Shown: positions 43,000-56,400, counted from the stretch's first letter. The stretch is 64,000 nucleotides of DNA from Brasenia schreberi (GCA_036023115.1 JAYKKT010000076.1:4278001-4342000); one strand, 5' to 3'. Numbers and translations are program-made. The notes: a model not told the origin generated them from the sequence alone.

Positions 43000-44277
43000 G
43001 TGATTAGGGCAACATGAATTGATCGCAGTCCAAAAAAACTTGAATCAGGTTAGTTATATTTCAAAAATGGTTTATTCTATAAAACTTTTTCAAGAAAAGA
43101 ATAAAATTTTGTTTCAGCTGTAGAAATATAGGAAAATCGTCATGACTAAAAGAGAGAATATGGAGAGAATGTTGGTTCTAATAAAGGGAAAGGCTTTTAA
43201 ATCACCAATCTAAAGTTGGATGACAAAAATTACCTTCAATGGGTTAGATATATCGAACTAGTTGTGATGGCAATAGGGTGGTGGGATTACCTCATTAGAG
43301 ATATTCTCATGCTCGATATTTCTGATCCTTCATAACCAAGATGGCGCTCTCGTAAGTGCATGGCTTATTCAATCCATGGCACCATCTATTGACAATACTT
43401 TATATTCTTAGAGTCAGCGAAAGATATATAGTTGGTTGCTCAAAATACATATGCCCAAAGAAAGAATGTTGTCAAGAAGTATGATATTATCGAGAACATT
43501 AGAAAATGTAGGCAGAGAGGAAGGTCTATGACTGAGTATTATGATGAACTTTGTAGCTTATAGGAGGAGTTGCAATTTTATTAAAAAATAAAATGTCAAA
43601 ATTGTATAAATGAATGAAATGATGAATTTGAAAAACGAAAAGTGTTTGATCTTTTGTGGAGTATCTCTTCAGATTATGAGGTGACTAAAAATGACATCCT
43701 CAGCAAAGAGTAACTTTCATCTATAAGTACAGTATACTCTCTACTCCTACGAAAAGAAGAAAAAAATTACTTAGAGAAAGAAGAAAAAATTAGCTAAGAA
43801 ACTGTTACATTTGTGGGCAGAAATGCAATAAATTTATCAAATACTCGCGATAGAGGTGCATATGGTGGCAGAGGAAGATCAAATAAAAAAGACAAGCTGA
43901 CTTGTTCTCACTGTGGCAAAACCAGACATACAAAAGAGATGCGTTGGAAACTCGTGAGCAAACCTAACTATTTTTAAAACAAACCAAATAGGGTCTATTT
44001 CAGTGATCAAAGTGAGAAACAAAATATGTAAATGAGGTTTAATTCATTGGCTGAGATGAAGAAGGTAATTGAAGACATTAAAGCCAAAATAAATGAATTA
44101 CAAATTGCATCAACTTCTTCTACTGTCGATTCTCAAGCTATCATGGCCCATCACTTCTCTTTCATGGTATTGAGTAATGCTCTCTCATCTAATTTCAAGA
44201 TATGGATAGTTGATTCGGGGGCGACTGATCACATGGTTGGCATGAGAGAATTTTTTTATGATTACCAGTCAATTTAG
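43000..44277 (+). pseudogene. Copia-D gag and protease
   Basis: Plus-strand Gag with many stops. Zinc knuckle text KLTCSHCGKTRHTKEMRWKL is at about 43897 (last Cys lost). The protease active site IWIVDSGATDHMVG is at about 44201-44242. Frames shift several times between. Confidence 0.8.
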
Positions 44278-45511
44278 AAGGGGATTAACATCAAATTGGT
44301 TGATGGATCCAACATTTTAATAGCAGGAAAAGGGAGTATAGCTATAGATTTTGAGATTCTTAAAAATATTTTACATGTTTCTAATATTTCAGTTAATCTG
44401 TTATGAGTCCATGCCATAGCTAAAGACTTTAATTGTCTTGTAATATTCAACTCTACTTGTATTTTTCAGAAACTAAGGATGGAGAAGATCTTTGGTCAAG
44501 GTAGTATGAGGAAGGAACTCTATGTCTTCGATGAGACAAACAAAACGACAATGCGGTCTATTTATATTACAGAAAAAAAGAATGAAGATTTGATCTTATG
44601 GCATCAGAGTCTAGGACATCTTTCACTTTCTAAAATTAGGATGATATTACCAACATTTTCTAGTTATAGTGATTTGATTTTACAATGTGAAACTTGCCAA
44701 AAGACCAAACATCATCGTGTGTCTTTTTCGTTAAATGAAACTAGAACTTCTAAATCATTTGAAATTATTCATTCTGATGTTTTGATCCATGTTCTACTAC
44801 TTTACTACAAGGTTACAAATATTTTGTTACCTTTATAGACGATTGTGCTCGATTCACTATGGTCTACCTCATGAAAACCAAAGATAAAGTGAAAAATATC
44901 CTTCAAATGTATTATTACTTCATCCATACTCAATTTCAGCTTCCTATCAGAATCATCTGTAGTGATAATGGAGGCGAATTTATGTCTCAATCTCTATATT
45001 CATATTTTTTGAGTCATGAGATATTACACCAAACATCATGTACATATTGTCCATAGCAAAATGGGTTTTTGAGAGGAAAAATAAGCATATTTTGGAAGTT
45101 GCAAGAACCTTGTTGATTGAAAATAACATCTCCAAAAGTTATTGATGTGAAGTTGTCTTAACCGCTATTTTTTTGATAAACTATATACCCACTAATGTCC
45201 TTAATGGTGATTCTCTCTTTCACTCTTTATGTCTTACTCAAAAACAATTTTAAATATCATTAAGAGTGTTTGGATGTACTTGTTTTATACATATTTTTGG
45301 TAATGCTAGAGAAAAGCTTGATGGTAGAGCAATTAAGTGTATTTTCTTAGGATACTCCTCTACTCAGAAGGGATATAAGTGTTGTGACCTTGAGAAGAGG
45401 AAGTGGTATATCACAATGGATGTTATATTTCATGAAAACTTAGAGTACTTTGGTACCGATGGAAGTAAGTTATCAAATTCTCCAATTTCCATTGTCTTAC
45501 AGATATTGTAA
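44278..45511 (+). pseudogene. Copia-D pre-integrase and integrase
   Basis: Frame 44479-44838 has LWHQSLGHLSLSKIR and CETCQKTKHHR (HHCC-type pre-integrase). Frame 44859-45056 has ICSDNGGEFMSQ with the second catalytic Asp. The third catalytic region is disrupted by a stop near 45056. Frame 45266-45511 is the C-terminal part (MFGCTCFIHI, KCIFLGYSSTQKGYKC). Confidence 0.85.
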
Positions 45512-46919
45512 GTCAAAGAAAAGGATGAAGAGGCAACTGAATCTCCTGAAGAAAGAAAGTGGCAGACTTATTCAAGAGGAAAAAGAAAAATAATTCTACC
45601 AAATCTTAATGCTACCCTTAACCAAAATACGACTTTTGAATCAGTTTCGATAATTACTCAGGTAAATCTTTTGATTCCTCCTAGTATTTCAGATGATTTA
45701 CCTATTGCTCTTTGAAAGTGAAAAAGAAAATGAGCAAAATATCCTATTTATAAAATGGTATCCTATTCTAATTATCCAAAAAAATATCAGTTGTTATGAA
45801 TGCAAACAAGGCTTATATTCCAAGGACATATAAAGAGGCCAAATAATTTACAAAATGAAAGACAATTATGAGAGAAAAAATTAAAGCTCTAGAAAAAAAT
45901 CAAACTTAGGAACTTATAGAGTTACACCAAATAGGAAGACTGTTGGCTGCAAATTGATATATATTATCAAGTATAGAGCATATGGGAATATAAAAAGATA
46001 TAAAGCTAGGTTGGTGGCTAAAGGTTAGCCAATCCTATGAGATTGACTATACAAAAACCTTTGCACCAGTTGCAAAATTAAATACTATTAGAATTCTCCT
46101 AAGTAAGATAGTTAATCATAAATGTGACTTATGGTAGTTTGATGTGAAGATTGCATTTCTCCAAAGAGATCTTATTGAGGATATCTATATGGACTTATCG
46201 TATGGTTATAATCAAAAGACTGAGCCACATAAGGTATGAAAGCTAAAGAAATCGATTTATGGCTTAAAACAATCACCTACAACATAGTTTAAAAAATTTA
46301 GCGAAGGTGTTCTTAGCATGAGCTTCAAATGCACTACTAGTGATCAAACATTATTTATTAGACAAAGAGAGAAAACTATTATCTTGGCTCTATATGTTGA
46401 TTATATTATCATTACAAGCAATAATGTGAAAGGAATTATAAATTTAAAGTGAGAGCAGCACATGCTGTTTGACTTGAAAGACTTGGGAAAGCTACACTAT
46501 TTTCTAAGCATTGAAATTATTCCAAGTAATGGTTGCCTTCTTAAGCCAGCGTAAATATATTCTGGATCTGTTAAAAGAAATAAAGATCGAAGATTGTCGT
46601 ATATGTATTGTCCCATCAAAGTTCAAAGGGAGGCGATTGGAGACTTTGAGAACTTGTATGAAGATGTGGGTAGATATCAAAGATTAGTTAGGAAACTTAT
46701 ATATCCTACCATCACAAGACCAAATATAAGCTTTGCAGTATGCTATGTTAGTAGATACACTCACAATCTACACACCACATGAATATGGTGTTCCATATTA
46801 TCAGATATCTAAAGTCATTTATTACTCATGGTTTATGCTACTCTCCTAATTCATCTCTCAGTTTTGAGATTTATTCATATGCTAATTGGGTTGGTTCCGT
46901 GGATGATTAAAGATCTACC
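45512..46919 (+). pseudogene. Copia-D reverse transcriptase, truncated in RNase H
   Basis: Plus-strand RT text: YTKTFAPVAKLNTIRI, FDVKIAFLQRDL, KSIYGLKQSP, LALYVDYIIITSN (active site YVDY rather than YVDD), then RLVRKLIYPTITRPNISFAV. The RNase H start SYANWVGSVDD is at about 46870-46908, and similarity ends at 46919 where gypsy-E sequence begins. Many stops. Confidence 0.85.
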
Positions 46920-49086
46920 CAATTTTTCTAAAAATACTCCCAATTTCAAAAGTCGGCTTGTTTTTAAAACCCTTTGTTTTAAAATGAAAATTTTAAATCT
47001 TTAAAATAAAGATTTTAAAAAGTTTCAAATTAAAACTAAAAGGATAAGGCCTAGAAGATTTAAGCAAATCAGGCGAAGATCAAGGCGACGGTTGGAGCCC
47101 GCTTCAAGCTGGGATCGAGCTAGCGAAAGTCAAGTCGTGGGGCAAGGAGGTGGACCACGTCGAGTCAAGGCGCTTCTTCATCAAAGATCAAGTCAAGTGG
47201 ATAGCATCACCAAACGTAACCTACCTAAATTTGACTAAGACCTAGACTTGATTCACCTAGGCTAACCATGATTCATGGGCTAGTCCTAAACAAACGACCT
47301 TAACCAGATCAAGCCGAATTTTCCTAGCCATGTCCACCCTACATCCTTTTGCTAAACATCAATTGAAGCTCAATACTTAGCCTTGATCAAATAGGAAGGG
47401 CCACATCAAGTTGAAGGCAGCCAGTTGCACTTGGAGACGTCTAGGACCTAGCTAACCATGGCTAGGTGTACATGGTTTGAACCAAGAACCATCCCACATG
47501 GGGTTGGTCCATATTTGACCAAGGGGGACCACACATCCACGTGAATACAAGACCCTTGGGACTGGGTTTGGATTTTGGACCAAGGAAGGGCCTAGAAGAG
47601 CCCCCCTTAGCCTATAAATAGAGGCAAAGGGGGGAGGGGGGCCTGCATCGTCTTGGAGATAGCATCTTGGAGAGCTTGAAGAATTGCTGCATCCTTGGGC
47701 TACTTTTGAGGGAAATCGTGGGCTGCTAGGGAGAGGCTTAAAAAGGGAAGAGAGTATAGGTATCAAGGCCAAGTGTTGCTACTTAGGTTTGAGTGAGAAA
47801 GCAAGAGTGAAAAGAGGGAAGGTGAGGGTCGTGCACCACCATTGGAGGTCAGTTTCTTAGTAATTCGTGTAAGTATTATTCTATCTTAATTAATCTCCAT
47901 CTCTTCTTCATATTCAAATCAAAAGAGGTTGTATTAATGGATCTTTGTCTCCCCCCATGATGTAATAGAAGTAGATGTACTGAAATATCCCTTTTCTTGC
48001 TTATGCACTCTATATGTTTGTGTTCTTGATTCTACCTCTCTATATGTTATAAATACTCTATATATTCTAATCCCCTTTATGCTTAAGTTATTAGATATAT
48101 TTCAATTCATTTCCCTTCAGAAATTTAATTCGTGATATTGTGTTGTTGCATTTTAATTCGTGTGAGTTTGCATCATGTATGTTATAAAAACCAGAAATTT
48201 AATTTTAAGCATCACTATATATGTTGATTGCCTAATTTTTAATTGACAAACTGCTGCTCTAATCACCCTAAAATTTTGCATACTGTATCTGCACACAAAT
48301 CCCCACTTAAAGTAAAATTTTTAAGAATTTTAGGCCCGTGAAACCACATATTAAAAGCTATGCAAGATCAGGAAAATTTTTAAAAACTGTCTGTCAACTC
48401 TGTTTTCCTGTAATAGAGCCTAGGTATTCATCTTATAACTCTGTCTTTAGTTACCCAAAATCAGTGATTCTTAATTCATTGAAAAACTAACATCCATAGC
48501 TTTCTAACAAGACCAAGTGCACTAAATTTGGAACTTTAAACATCGAGATACAAAACCATCTTTGGGTCTTTGTATTTCTGTGACAAAACAGTTCTAGGTG
48601 TTTGAGCAGAGGCACTTTGCTGAATTAATTCTGCATCATCCCAATCTCGAATTCAAAACCAAAAGGTGTTCTAGAATCTTCACATTTCAATTTCTTTCCT
48701 GTAAACTTTTCATAAATTTTGGAGGTCTCTATGTTACTCTAAACAATTCGGGATCAAGTCTTAAAAATAGAACCAGTTTCTGTTTTTCAGAACTTGTTGT
48801 TTTTAAACTTGAAAACCAAGTGCACTAGTCTATTCTTGTCAACACCCTATTTTCATGTGAATTTGAAATATCACCTACTCATTTGGAATCCTTAAAGCGC
48901 TTAGGTTGACCCTTGAGCATCGGTTCAAGAAGGCCTAAAGCGAAAAGATCCCGCTCCACAATCGCAAAGTCAGAATCACAATTTTGCTAGTTTTGGAAAC
49001 TAGCTGTCACGCTCGTGCATGAAGTAGATTTAAAAAGGTTACTTCAAGTCTCTACATAGGTTTGGAGTGAAATTTTCATATCTACA
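46920..49086 (+). repeat. Gypsy-E 5' LTR (plus)
   Basis: From the Copia-D breakpoint to the primer-like site at 49091 there is a ~2.1-kb non-coding block with a TATA box at 47613-47620. Its final ~190 bp (48893-49086, ending tatctaca) are the inverted equivalent of 50418-50625. They are also related to the ends of the minus-strand LTRs at 53471 and 62764. The left limit is approximate; no TG start was fixed. Confidence 0.6.
47613..47620 (+). promoter_or_regulatory. TATA box of Gypsy-E LTR
   Basis: cctataaatagaggc at 47611-47625 is a classic TATA context, oriented toward the gag region. Confidence 0.6.
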
Positions 49087-49090
49087 GAAT

Positions 49091-49109
49091 TGGCATGCCC
49101 GGTGGGACC
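49091..49109 (+). other. Possible primer-binding site of Gypsy-E
   Basis: tggcatgcccggtgggacc lies 4 bp after the LTR end. TGG start and position fit a primer-binding site; the tRNA is not identified. Confidence 0.5.
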
Positions 49110-49136
49110 CGAGTCTTTTAGGATTTTTAAACCTAG

Positions 49137-50417
49137 GTGACTTTTCAAACTCTAATTATTCAAAACTTTGGTGTTAATACCTCTCTTGTGCATGGGTCAA
49201 TTTTTTCAAAAACACTATCAAGTTCAAGTGATTCCTTTGAAAACAAGCCAAGGAAAGCCTCGTCACATTTTCCGAATCGGTTTTTCAAATGCTCAAGGAA
49301 ATCCTCTAAAACCCGAGATGAAGAGCTTACCTCTTTTAGGGAAAGAGCAAAGTAACTTAAAAGGGAAATAATGAAGGAAATGGAGAAAAAAATTACTATC
49401 CTAAGCCAAAAGGCCAAGGCACATCGATCCCATGAAAATTCATCTCGGGTACATAGAGAAAAAAAGCATACTCGAAAAATCAAATTGAGCCCAAAATCCA
49501 ATGAAGAAAATGAGGCTACAAATGGAGCAAGTGTTGAGATTCAAGCATCTAACCTTGCCAATCATCCAAGCACCCCTTTTTCTGTCGAAAAATCAAAAAA
49601 AGTTTTTTACGTTTGGAAAGATCAAAAAAATTGGAAAATCTTCAAAAATCAAAAACATTTGAAAATCAAAAAATTGAAATTCCAAAAGTTGAAAGTGAAG
49701 TCCACGTTTCTAGGCACATTAGCGGAGTGGGGCATGAGGATCACTTCACTCCACATGTTTCACAAACATCCGCTCTAATGGGTTCCCATCCCTTGAGCAT
49801 CACCTCACATATTTCACAAAACACAAGGGAGAATGAGTGTTGCACACACTTAGGCTTGGAGGATGAAAACCAAGACCTTGAAAAGCAATGGGAACTCGAA
49901 GCCATGCATGAGCTAGAGCAACCTCAGGACGCCTACAAGGATGCTTGCTCTCACCATGAAAAGGTAGACAAGCTTGAAAAAGGTATGTCTGAAACTCATT
50001 CCCTCATAAACTCCCTACTCGATCCTCCCCTTCTTAGTGTAGGATCGGTAGATCATTCATATACATTGGATGCATCGAATCACACTCATACACCCACATA
50101 CCCACAAAATATGCCCAAGGATATGGATTTTCAAGGTGTGCCGAATGTCAATTTCAAAAAGAAAAACAAGATCAAAATAAAGTTCAAAATATGGTAGACA
50201 TGGTTACTCCTAAGGCATGTATCAACATCCTAGGTACACCTAACCCTACCATGAACAAAAGTGTTCCTTTGAGCCTAGGTTTGTATCATGAACCCAAACC
50301 TACGACCATGATTTTCCTCAATATCCTTAAACCAACCAAGGGACTGACCATGGTTTTCCTTGGAATCCATACCTTCACAATTTGCAAGGGATCAAACATG
50401 CTTTCCCTTTGCATATA
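49137..50417 (+). pseudogene. Gypsy-E gag-region relic
   Basis: Three shifting plus-strand frames (49168-49371, 49371-49778, 49613-50197) encode lysine-rich hydrophilic text with coiled-coil-like stretches, then THTPTYPQNMPKDMDF. The position after LTR and primer site suggests Gag or a leader ORF, but no zinc knuckle or capsid motif is visible. It ends where an opposite-strand LTR begins (50418). Protease and pol are absent. Confidence 0.45.
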
Positions 50418-50892
50418 TGTAAACATGAAAATTTCCACTCCCAGGTTTATGGAACTTGAAGTGAACCTTTTCGTGCCTACGCTTGCACGAGCGTGCCAGT
50501 TAGCTTACTCAAACTAGCGAAGGTTTTTAAACGATTTTCTGACTTTGGTGATTGTAGGCAAGCAGACTCTTTTCGCTTTAAACCTTTTTGAATTGACGCT
50601 CAAGGGTCGGTTTAAGCACTTAGAAACTTTGATTTTCAAACAAGTTTTTACTTCAAACGATAAGTGTTTTGATGAATTTGGTTCGTGCATTCTTTGCAAA
50701 TTTTATTACGGGGCTGGATGTCTCTAATTTTCTTGCAAGTTTTTATCTATTTAGGCCTGATGTGTGTGTGGAATGTGTGGCCTAGTTTTAGCGTGTTTGG
50801 AGCAAGGGTTCGAGCGTTTTGCCATAATGAGCGGATGTAGAGATGCTATAAACTCTATTTTCGGTTTTTAAAAACGATGATGCGAACTCACC

Positions 50893-51410
50893 CAAATTGA
50901 AATGGCACCCACTCTACTTACACGAAAGTAAACTCATGCGAATTTAAAGTGCAACTCACTCGACTTTCATGAAATAAACCCAAATGAATTTAAGTACAAC
51001 TCACTCAACTTTCATGAAGTAAACCCACGCGAATTTAAATTGCAACTCACTCGACTTTCACGAAAGTAAACTCACACGAATTTAAATTGCAACTCACTCG
51101 ACTTTCATGAAAGTAAACCCATGTGAATTTAAATTGCAACTCACTCTGCTTTCACGAAAGTAAACTCACGCGAATTTAAATACAACTCACTCAACTTTCA
51201 CGAAGTAAACCCATGCGAATTTAAATTGCAACTCACTCGACTTTCACGAAAGTAAACCCACGTGAATTTAAATTGCAACTCACTCTGCTTTCATGAAAGT
51301 AAACTCACATGAATTTAAGTGCAACTCTACTTTCACAAAAGTAAAATCACACAAATTTAAGTGCAACTCACTCTACTTTCACGCAAGTAAACCCCACGCT
51401 AATTGAAATA
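50893..51410. repeat. Tandem array, ~47-60-bp unit, in LTR-a
   Basis: About ten units with core caactcactcgactttcac followed by gaaagtaaacccacgcgaat and tttaaattg. Units vary in length. The last units also occur at 61325-61510 in LTR-c. Confidence 0.92.
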
Positions 51411-51507
51411 CGTATACTTGCTTAAGAACAGAAGGGGTTCGAAGTATAGAATTTTTATAATTCTATATTGGGGCAGAGAGCGGAAAGGCTCAAGTGCATG
51501 TGAGTGT

Positions 51508-51831
51508 AAAGAGCAAAAAGGCTCAAGTGCTCGTGGGTGCGATCATGTTCATCCACCAGTTTAAGAGCGAAAAGGCTCAAGTGCTTGTGGGTGCGATTAT
51601 GTTCATCCACCAGTTTAAGAGCGAGAAGGCTCAAGTACTTGTGTGTGCGATCGTGTTCATCCACCAGTTTAAGAGCGAAAAGGCTCAAGTGCTTGTGGGT
51701 GCGATTATGTTCATCCACCAGTTTAAGAGCGAGAAGGCTCAAGTACTTATGTGTGCGATCGTGTTCATCCACCAGTTTAAGAGCGAAAAGGCTCCAGTGC
51801 TCGTGGGTGCGATTGTGTTCATGCACAAATA
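51508..51831. repeat. Tandem array, 54-bp unit, in LTR-a
   Basis: Six units starting gagcgaaaaggctcaagtgc and ending tccaccagtttaa. Because 54 is divisible by three, all units stay open in several frames on both strands, which explains the repetitive ORFs there. LTR-c has four units at 61617-61806. Confidence 0.95.
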
Positions 51832-52779
51832 TTACAACCCGGGGAGAGACTTCGTTCCATTAATACAACCCCATTCCGAATTGAATTTAAAAGAAAAAGC
51901 AGTTTGAAATAAAAGTTAAAAAAAAAACTTACACTTTTCCCTTCGATCAAGCTCGTGATTTGGCTAGGTCAAGGTGCAACCTTGAAGGTGGTTTAGCCCA
52001 AGGTTCGGCCTAGTGGTGCAACCAAGGTAGGTCGGCCCAAGGTGGTTCAACCCAAGTGATGCAGCCCAAGGTTCGGCCAAGTGGTGCAGCTAAGGTAGGT
52101 CGACCCAAGGTGGTTCAGCCCAAGTGGGTCGTTCCAAGGGTTCAAAGCGGTGGAAGTCAAGGTAGGTTCGAGGTGTTGCCCAAGGGTTCAAGGCGGTGCA
52201 AGTCAAGGTAGGTTCAATTTGGTTTGGCTTGTTGCAGCCGTGAGCTAGGTGGGTTCAAGATGGTTCGGCCAACAAGTTCCCCAAGATCCTTGGTGTGGTT
52301 TCAGTTGGGTTCAGTCAACAACAAATCAAAGGCTGCAAGGTAGGTTGGCCAACTAGTGCATTCAGCCCAAGGTTCAGCTGGGTTCAGCCGTGAGCTAGGT
52401 GGGTTCGGCCTAAGGTAGGTCGGCCCAAGGTGAGTCGGTTCAGCCAAGTGGGTCGGCCAGCAAGGAGTGGTTCGGTGAAGGTGTGGTTCGGTCAAAGGGA
52501 CTCACCTTGGTTGCAACCCACCATTAGTCCATCTCAGAAGGTAGGTCGGTCCACCTTTGTTGTAGCCCACCATTAGTCAAGCTCTTCTTGGTTGCAGCCC
52601 ACTAGCCCAAGTCGATCCACTTTGGTTGCAACCCACCCCCTAGGTCAAAGCCAACCCACTCCCCTAGGTCAAAGCCCACAAGGTCAAGCCTACCGTTGTT
52701 GACTTTCACTCCCTCTCTCTCTTTCTTTCCCCAAGCTCCAAATTTGCCAAACATGTGTTCACGTGAACCCCCTTGACCC

Positions 52780-52787
52780 TATTTATA
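52780..52787 (-). promoter_or_regulatory. TATA box of LTR-a
   Basis: tatttata reads tataaata on the minus strand, in the context ggcctataaatagggtc, identical in position to the box in LTR-c. Confidence 0.6.
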
Positions 52788-53470
52788 GGCCAAGGGTGGT
52801 TCTTTGGATTTGGGTTTGGATCCTAGGATCCAACCCAATCCAAACTTCAAATGGACCAGGATCTGGATTTTTTGTCCAGATCCAATCCAAACTTTTCTTT
52901 TTTAAGTCCTTCTTTGGTGCATGAAACAGGCGGTTTTTGAGAGGGCCCTAGTTGCTCGGTGACTTGATTTTAGGCTGGGTTTTTCCCAGTCCTTTTGACC
53001 GACCAATTTCTCACTTTCAGGACTTTTGACATTTGGTTTTGATCTGTCTGGTCCCATCTCACGCTTGTTTTGGATGAGGTTAATCTTGCATTTTACAACG
53101 GACTTTTGATTTTCGTTTGATAGGTCTGATGCTTAATCTCTGATGGCTTCATCGGGGTCTTGGTTTCATTTTACATTTTTTGAGCTGAATTCGACTTTTG
53201 AAGTTTACACCAGTTTCGGTCCTCCGTCTCGCTTTTATCCAGATAGGTTGGGCCTCTCCTTCACTTTTTGACTTAATCTCGAGCTGGATTTTGGATCGGA
53301 TTTCACCTGTCTGTTTGAGTGCAAATCCTTGGGTTTTTGACCTGAATTCAAAACCTTTACTTTGAAATATTTTCTGAAAAAGGTTTAAACTTCAAAATTT
53401 CGGGGTTAAAAGTTTAACACAAGGCTGTGAGCTAGTTTTCGAAATTTAGGAGTTTGTTGAAAACGTTCCT

Positions 53471-56400
53471 ATAGACACGGAAAATTCTCACTTCCGGTTC
53501 TTAGGCCTGAAGTGAACCTTTTCGTGTGTCTAAGTTGTTTTTATAACAAGGGCGTGCCAACTAGCTTACTCAAGCTAGTGAAGTAAGTTTTGAAATCTGA
53601 CTCTATTGGGGCGACTGTGAGCAAGTGAGCTCTTTTCGTCGCAGACCTTCTTGCACCGATGCGCAAGGATCAGTCTCTACACTTGGCAAAGTCGTTTTGA
53701 ATCAACTAACCTCTTTGAAAATATCCGAAGTGTTTGGGCTTTGTTTGTATGATTGCAAGTTTTATTTCACATGGGATTTGCACGTGCCTATGTCTTTCTC
53801 TTTTATGCTTTTTAGGGCCAACTAGGTATGTGCGCAAGTGACCTAAGTTGGGTGATTTTTGCACGGGAGCATGGGGTTTTCTTTGATGCAATATGCATCC
53901 TAACTCGTGGTATGGCGAATATGCAATGCAAACTCACACAACTCCAAAGGGAAAACCCGAATTGAAAGACAATGCTTAAAGGGAAATGACGTAATGTAAA
54001 TTGCAAAAGGGAAATTGCAAAAGGGAAATATGGCTATATCTTAAGAGCGGAAAGGCTCAATTGTGTAAGTGTGTGTGGTGTATATATGGAAAGACTACTC
54101 ACACAACTGAACCTTAAAACCCAAATCTTAAAGACATAGCGAAAGGAAAATACAACTATATATATATGGGCCCGAAGGTCGCCAACGTGTGCGTGGGTGT
54201 TGTGTATATATGTAAAGACAACTCACATGACTTGGAATGTAAAACCCAAATAGAATTGCAATATGGCCCTTATTAGGGTCTTGGGAGTAAGAGCGAAAGC
54301 TCAATGTGTGTGAGTGTGGAATTGAAATACCACGCACACGACTTGAATGAAACACCCAAATAAAATTGCAATATGGCCCTTACTAGGGTCTTGGGAATAA
54401 GAGCGAAAGCTCAATGTGTGTGAGTGTAGAATTGAAAGACAACACCCACGACTTAAATTAAAACCCACGCAGCTGAATATATATAAATATAACTATATCT
54501 TAGGGGCTGTCAAGGCCCGTGTGTGTGCCAAAAGGGTGTGCAACTAAGAGCGGAAAGGCTCAAGTGCACGTGTGTGTTGGTGTGTCAAACCACGTTATTA
54601 CAATTGGGGGGAGACAACGCTCCATTATTATAACCCCGTATCAAATTTAATTAAATGTAAGCAAGTTCATATAATGGATCGAGTTAGGCACTTACGTGTA
54701 GCTGGTCCGTGTTCAACTTGCTTGGCTTTGGCTTCGTGAGTCGCCTTGGGCAGCCGAAGGGGAGCTCCTTAGGTGGGTGCTTGGCGGTAGGTAGGGGTTG
54801 GAATGTCCAAGTGCTGGCCGGGTGGTGCCTTGATGCTGACCGAGTGGAAGGAGCGGCAGGTAGGGGTGCTGGCCGGGTGGATGGATTAGGCTTAGGGGAT
54901 GCTTGGCCGGGAAGTGGGCGACTAAGGGAGGTGTTCAGCTGGGGGCTAGTGGGTATGGTGTAGGTCGACTGGGTGGAAGGGAGAAGGGCAGGTGAATGGG
55001 AGTTGTGGCGGGTGGATGAGAGTGTGTGGCTGGGAAGAAGAGGGGGAAGAGAGAATGAAGGTTAGATGAGGTTGAGGTGGGGTACTAACTGTGAGGGAGG
55101 CGGTGCTGGTGGTGGTGGAGTGTGGTGGCCGGATGAAAGAAGATGGAAGGAGTGACCAGGGAGGTGCTCCTCGCCGAAGGTGGAAGGTGATGGAGTCGGT
55201 TGGAGTGGAGAGGTGTTGGTCGGGTCTCAAGATGGAGTGATGGATGAAGGTGGAACAGGCCGGGTCCTAGGGGACCTGGAGGGAGTGGAGGAGAGAGAGT
55301 GGAACCCGCAAGGAAAGGGGGGTTTTATAGGCTAGAAAGGGGTTGGGTCGATTAGGGGGGTATGGGCCATATATTTGTAATAAGGTGGTCATGGGACATG
55401 GTTTGGGGTAGGTCGGTTAGGGGGGGCTGGTTAGTGGTTTAGGGTAGGTCGGTTAGGTGGGCTGGGACTTAGTGGTTAGGGGTTTAATTAGGTGCACTAA
55501 GGTGGGTTTAAGCTTAGTTGGTTAGGGTCTAGGTGGTCTAGCTAGGTGAGGTCGGCTAGGTGAGGTTGGCTAGGTGAGGTTGGGGGTGGTTTTGGGTGAG
55601 GATGGCTAGGTTTGGGTTAGGTTTTAGGGGAAATGGCTAGGTGAGGTGGGCTAGCTTAGGGCTAGGTTTTAGGAACCTCCCCTTGGCGCCGGTCCACTGA
55701 CCCAGTTGCAGCCATGTCCAAGTTGGTGCAGCCCCAGGTTAGGTGTAGGTGCATACAAGCTTAAACCCATACTCTAGGCTAAACCCACAAGGTTAACCCA
55801 CCCTTGACCAAAAGTCAAGCCTACCAACTTTCTCACTCATACTTTATCACCCCTTTTTCTCTCTCTAACCAAGCTTTTCACGTGAAATATTTGTGGGCCC
55901 CACCTCCATTTATGAGAAGGTGATGTAGGCCATGGATGTAGATATTGGATTTGGATCTTAGGATCCAAATCCAAATACATGTTGGGTTTGGATCTGGATA
56001 TATATGGTCCAAATCCGGCCCAAATATGATTTTTTGATTCCTTCATGGCGTTTCGAAACGGAAGGTTTGTGCGGGGCTTGACTGCATCAGTACTCCGTCT
56101 TGTGTTGGGTCTTCGCCAACATTGTCGTCTGCTCTTCTTCTCACCTTCAGGAGTTCATTTTTGAGCAAATTTCTGATATCTGGGGCTTGAATGTTTGAGA
56201 ATCTGGGGATGATTCTGATACGAGAGTTGATGTGCCGGGCTTGAAGTATGCTTCAGGTCCGGACTCTCCTTTGCCTTTTCGGTCCTGCTTTCGTCAGGCC
56301 AGGCTGCTTTTGAGGTTTCAAAATACCTTTTAAGGTCTAAAACTATATGTATATAGTTTAAAAACGTATATATGGTTTCAACATATGTACAGGGTTGTCC

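Larger units (their letters stand above)
50418..53470 (-). repeat. Gypsy LTR-a (minus), complete
   Basis: On the minus strand it runs from 53470 through a TATA box (52780-52787) to an end reading ...catgtttaca at 50418. 51230-53300 closely matches LTR-c (61325-62763). Its downstream half contains two tandem arrays. Inner text around 52000-52680 is a degenerate run of caaggtaggtcggccc-type phrases. It abuts LTR-b with no internal element sequence between. Confidence 0.65.

Noticed and set aside
51508..51831. CRISPR-like direct repeats
   Set aside because: Units are contiguous 54-mers without unique spacers, in plant LTR sequence; a CRISPR array has repeats separated by variable spacers.
51455..51907. 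Long repetitive ORFs on both strands (18-residue repeat protein)
   Set aside because: They come from the 54-bp tandem array. A unit divisible by three with no stops stays open in several frames; nothing else supports a protein.
53612..53635. Possible plus-strand primer-binding site (ggggcgactgtgagcaag)
   Set aside because: The TATA orientation, polypurine tract and pol direction all place this inside a minus-strand LTR; the equivalent text is also inside LTR-d.
54946..55230. 94-codon minus-strand Ser/Pro/Thr-rich ORF
   Set aside because: It lies in LTR-b and its composition follows the GT-rich repeats of that region; no domain seen.
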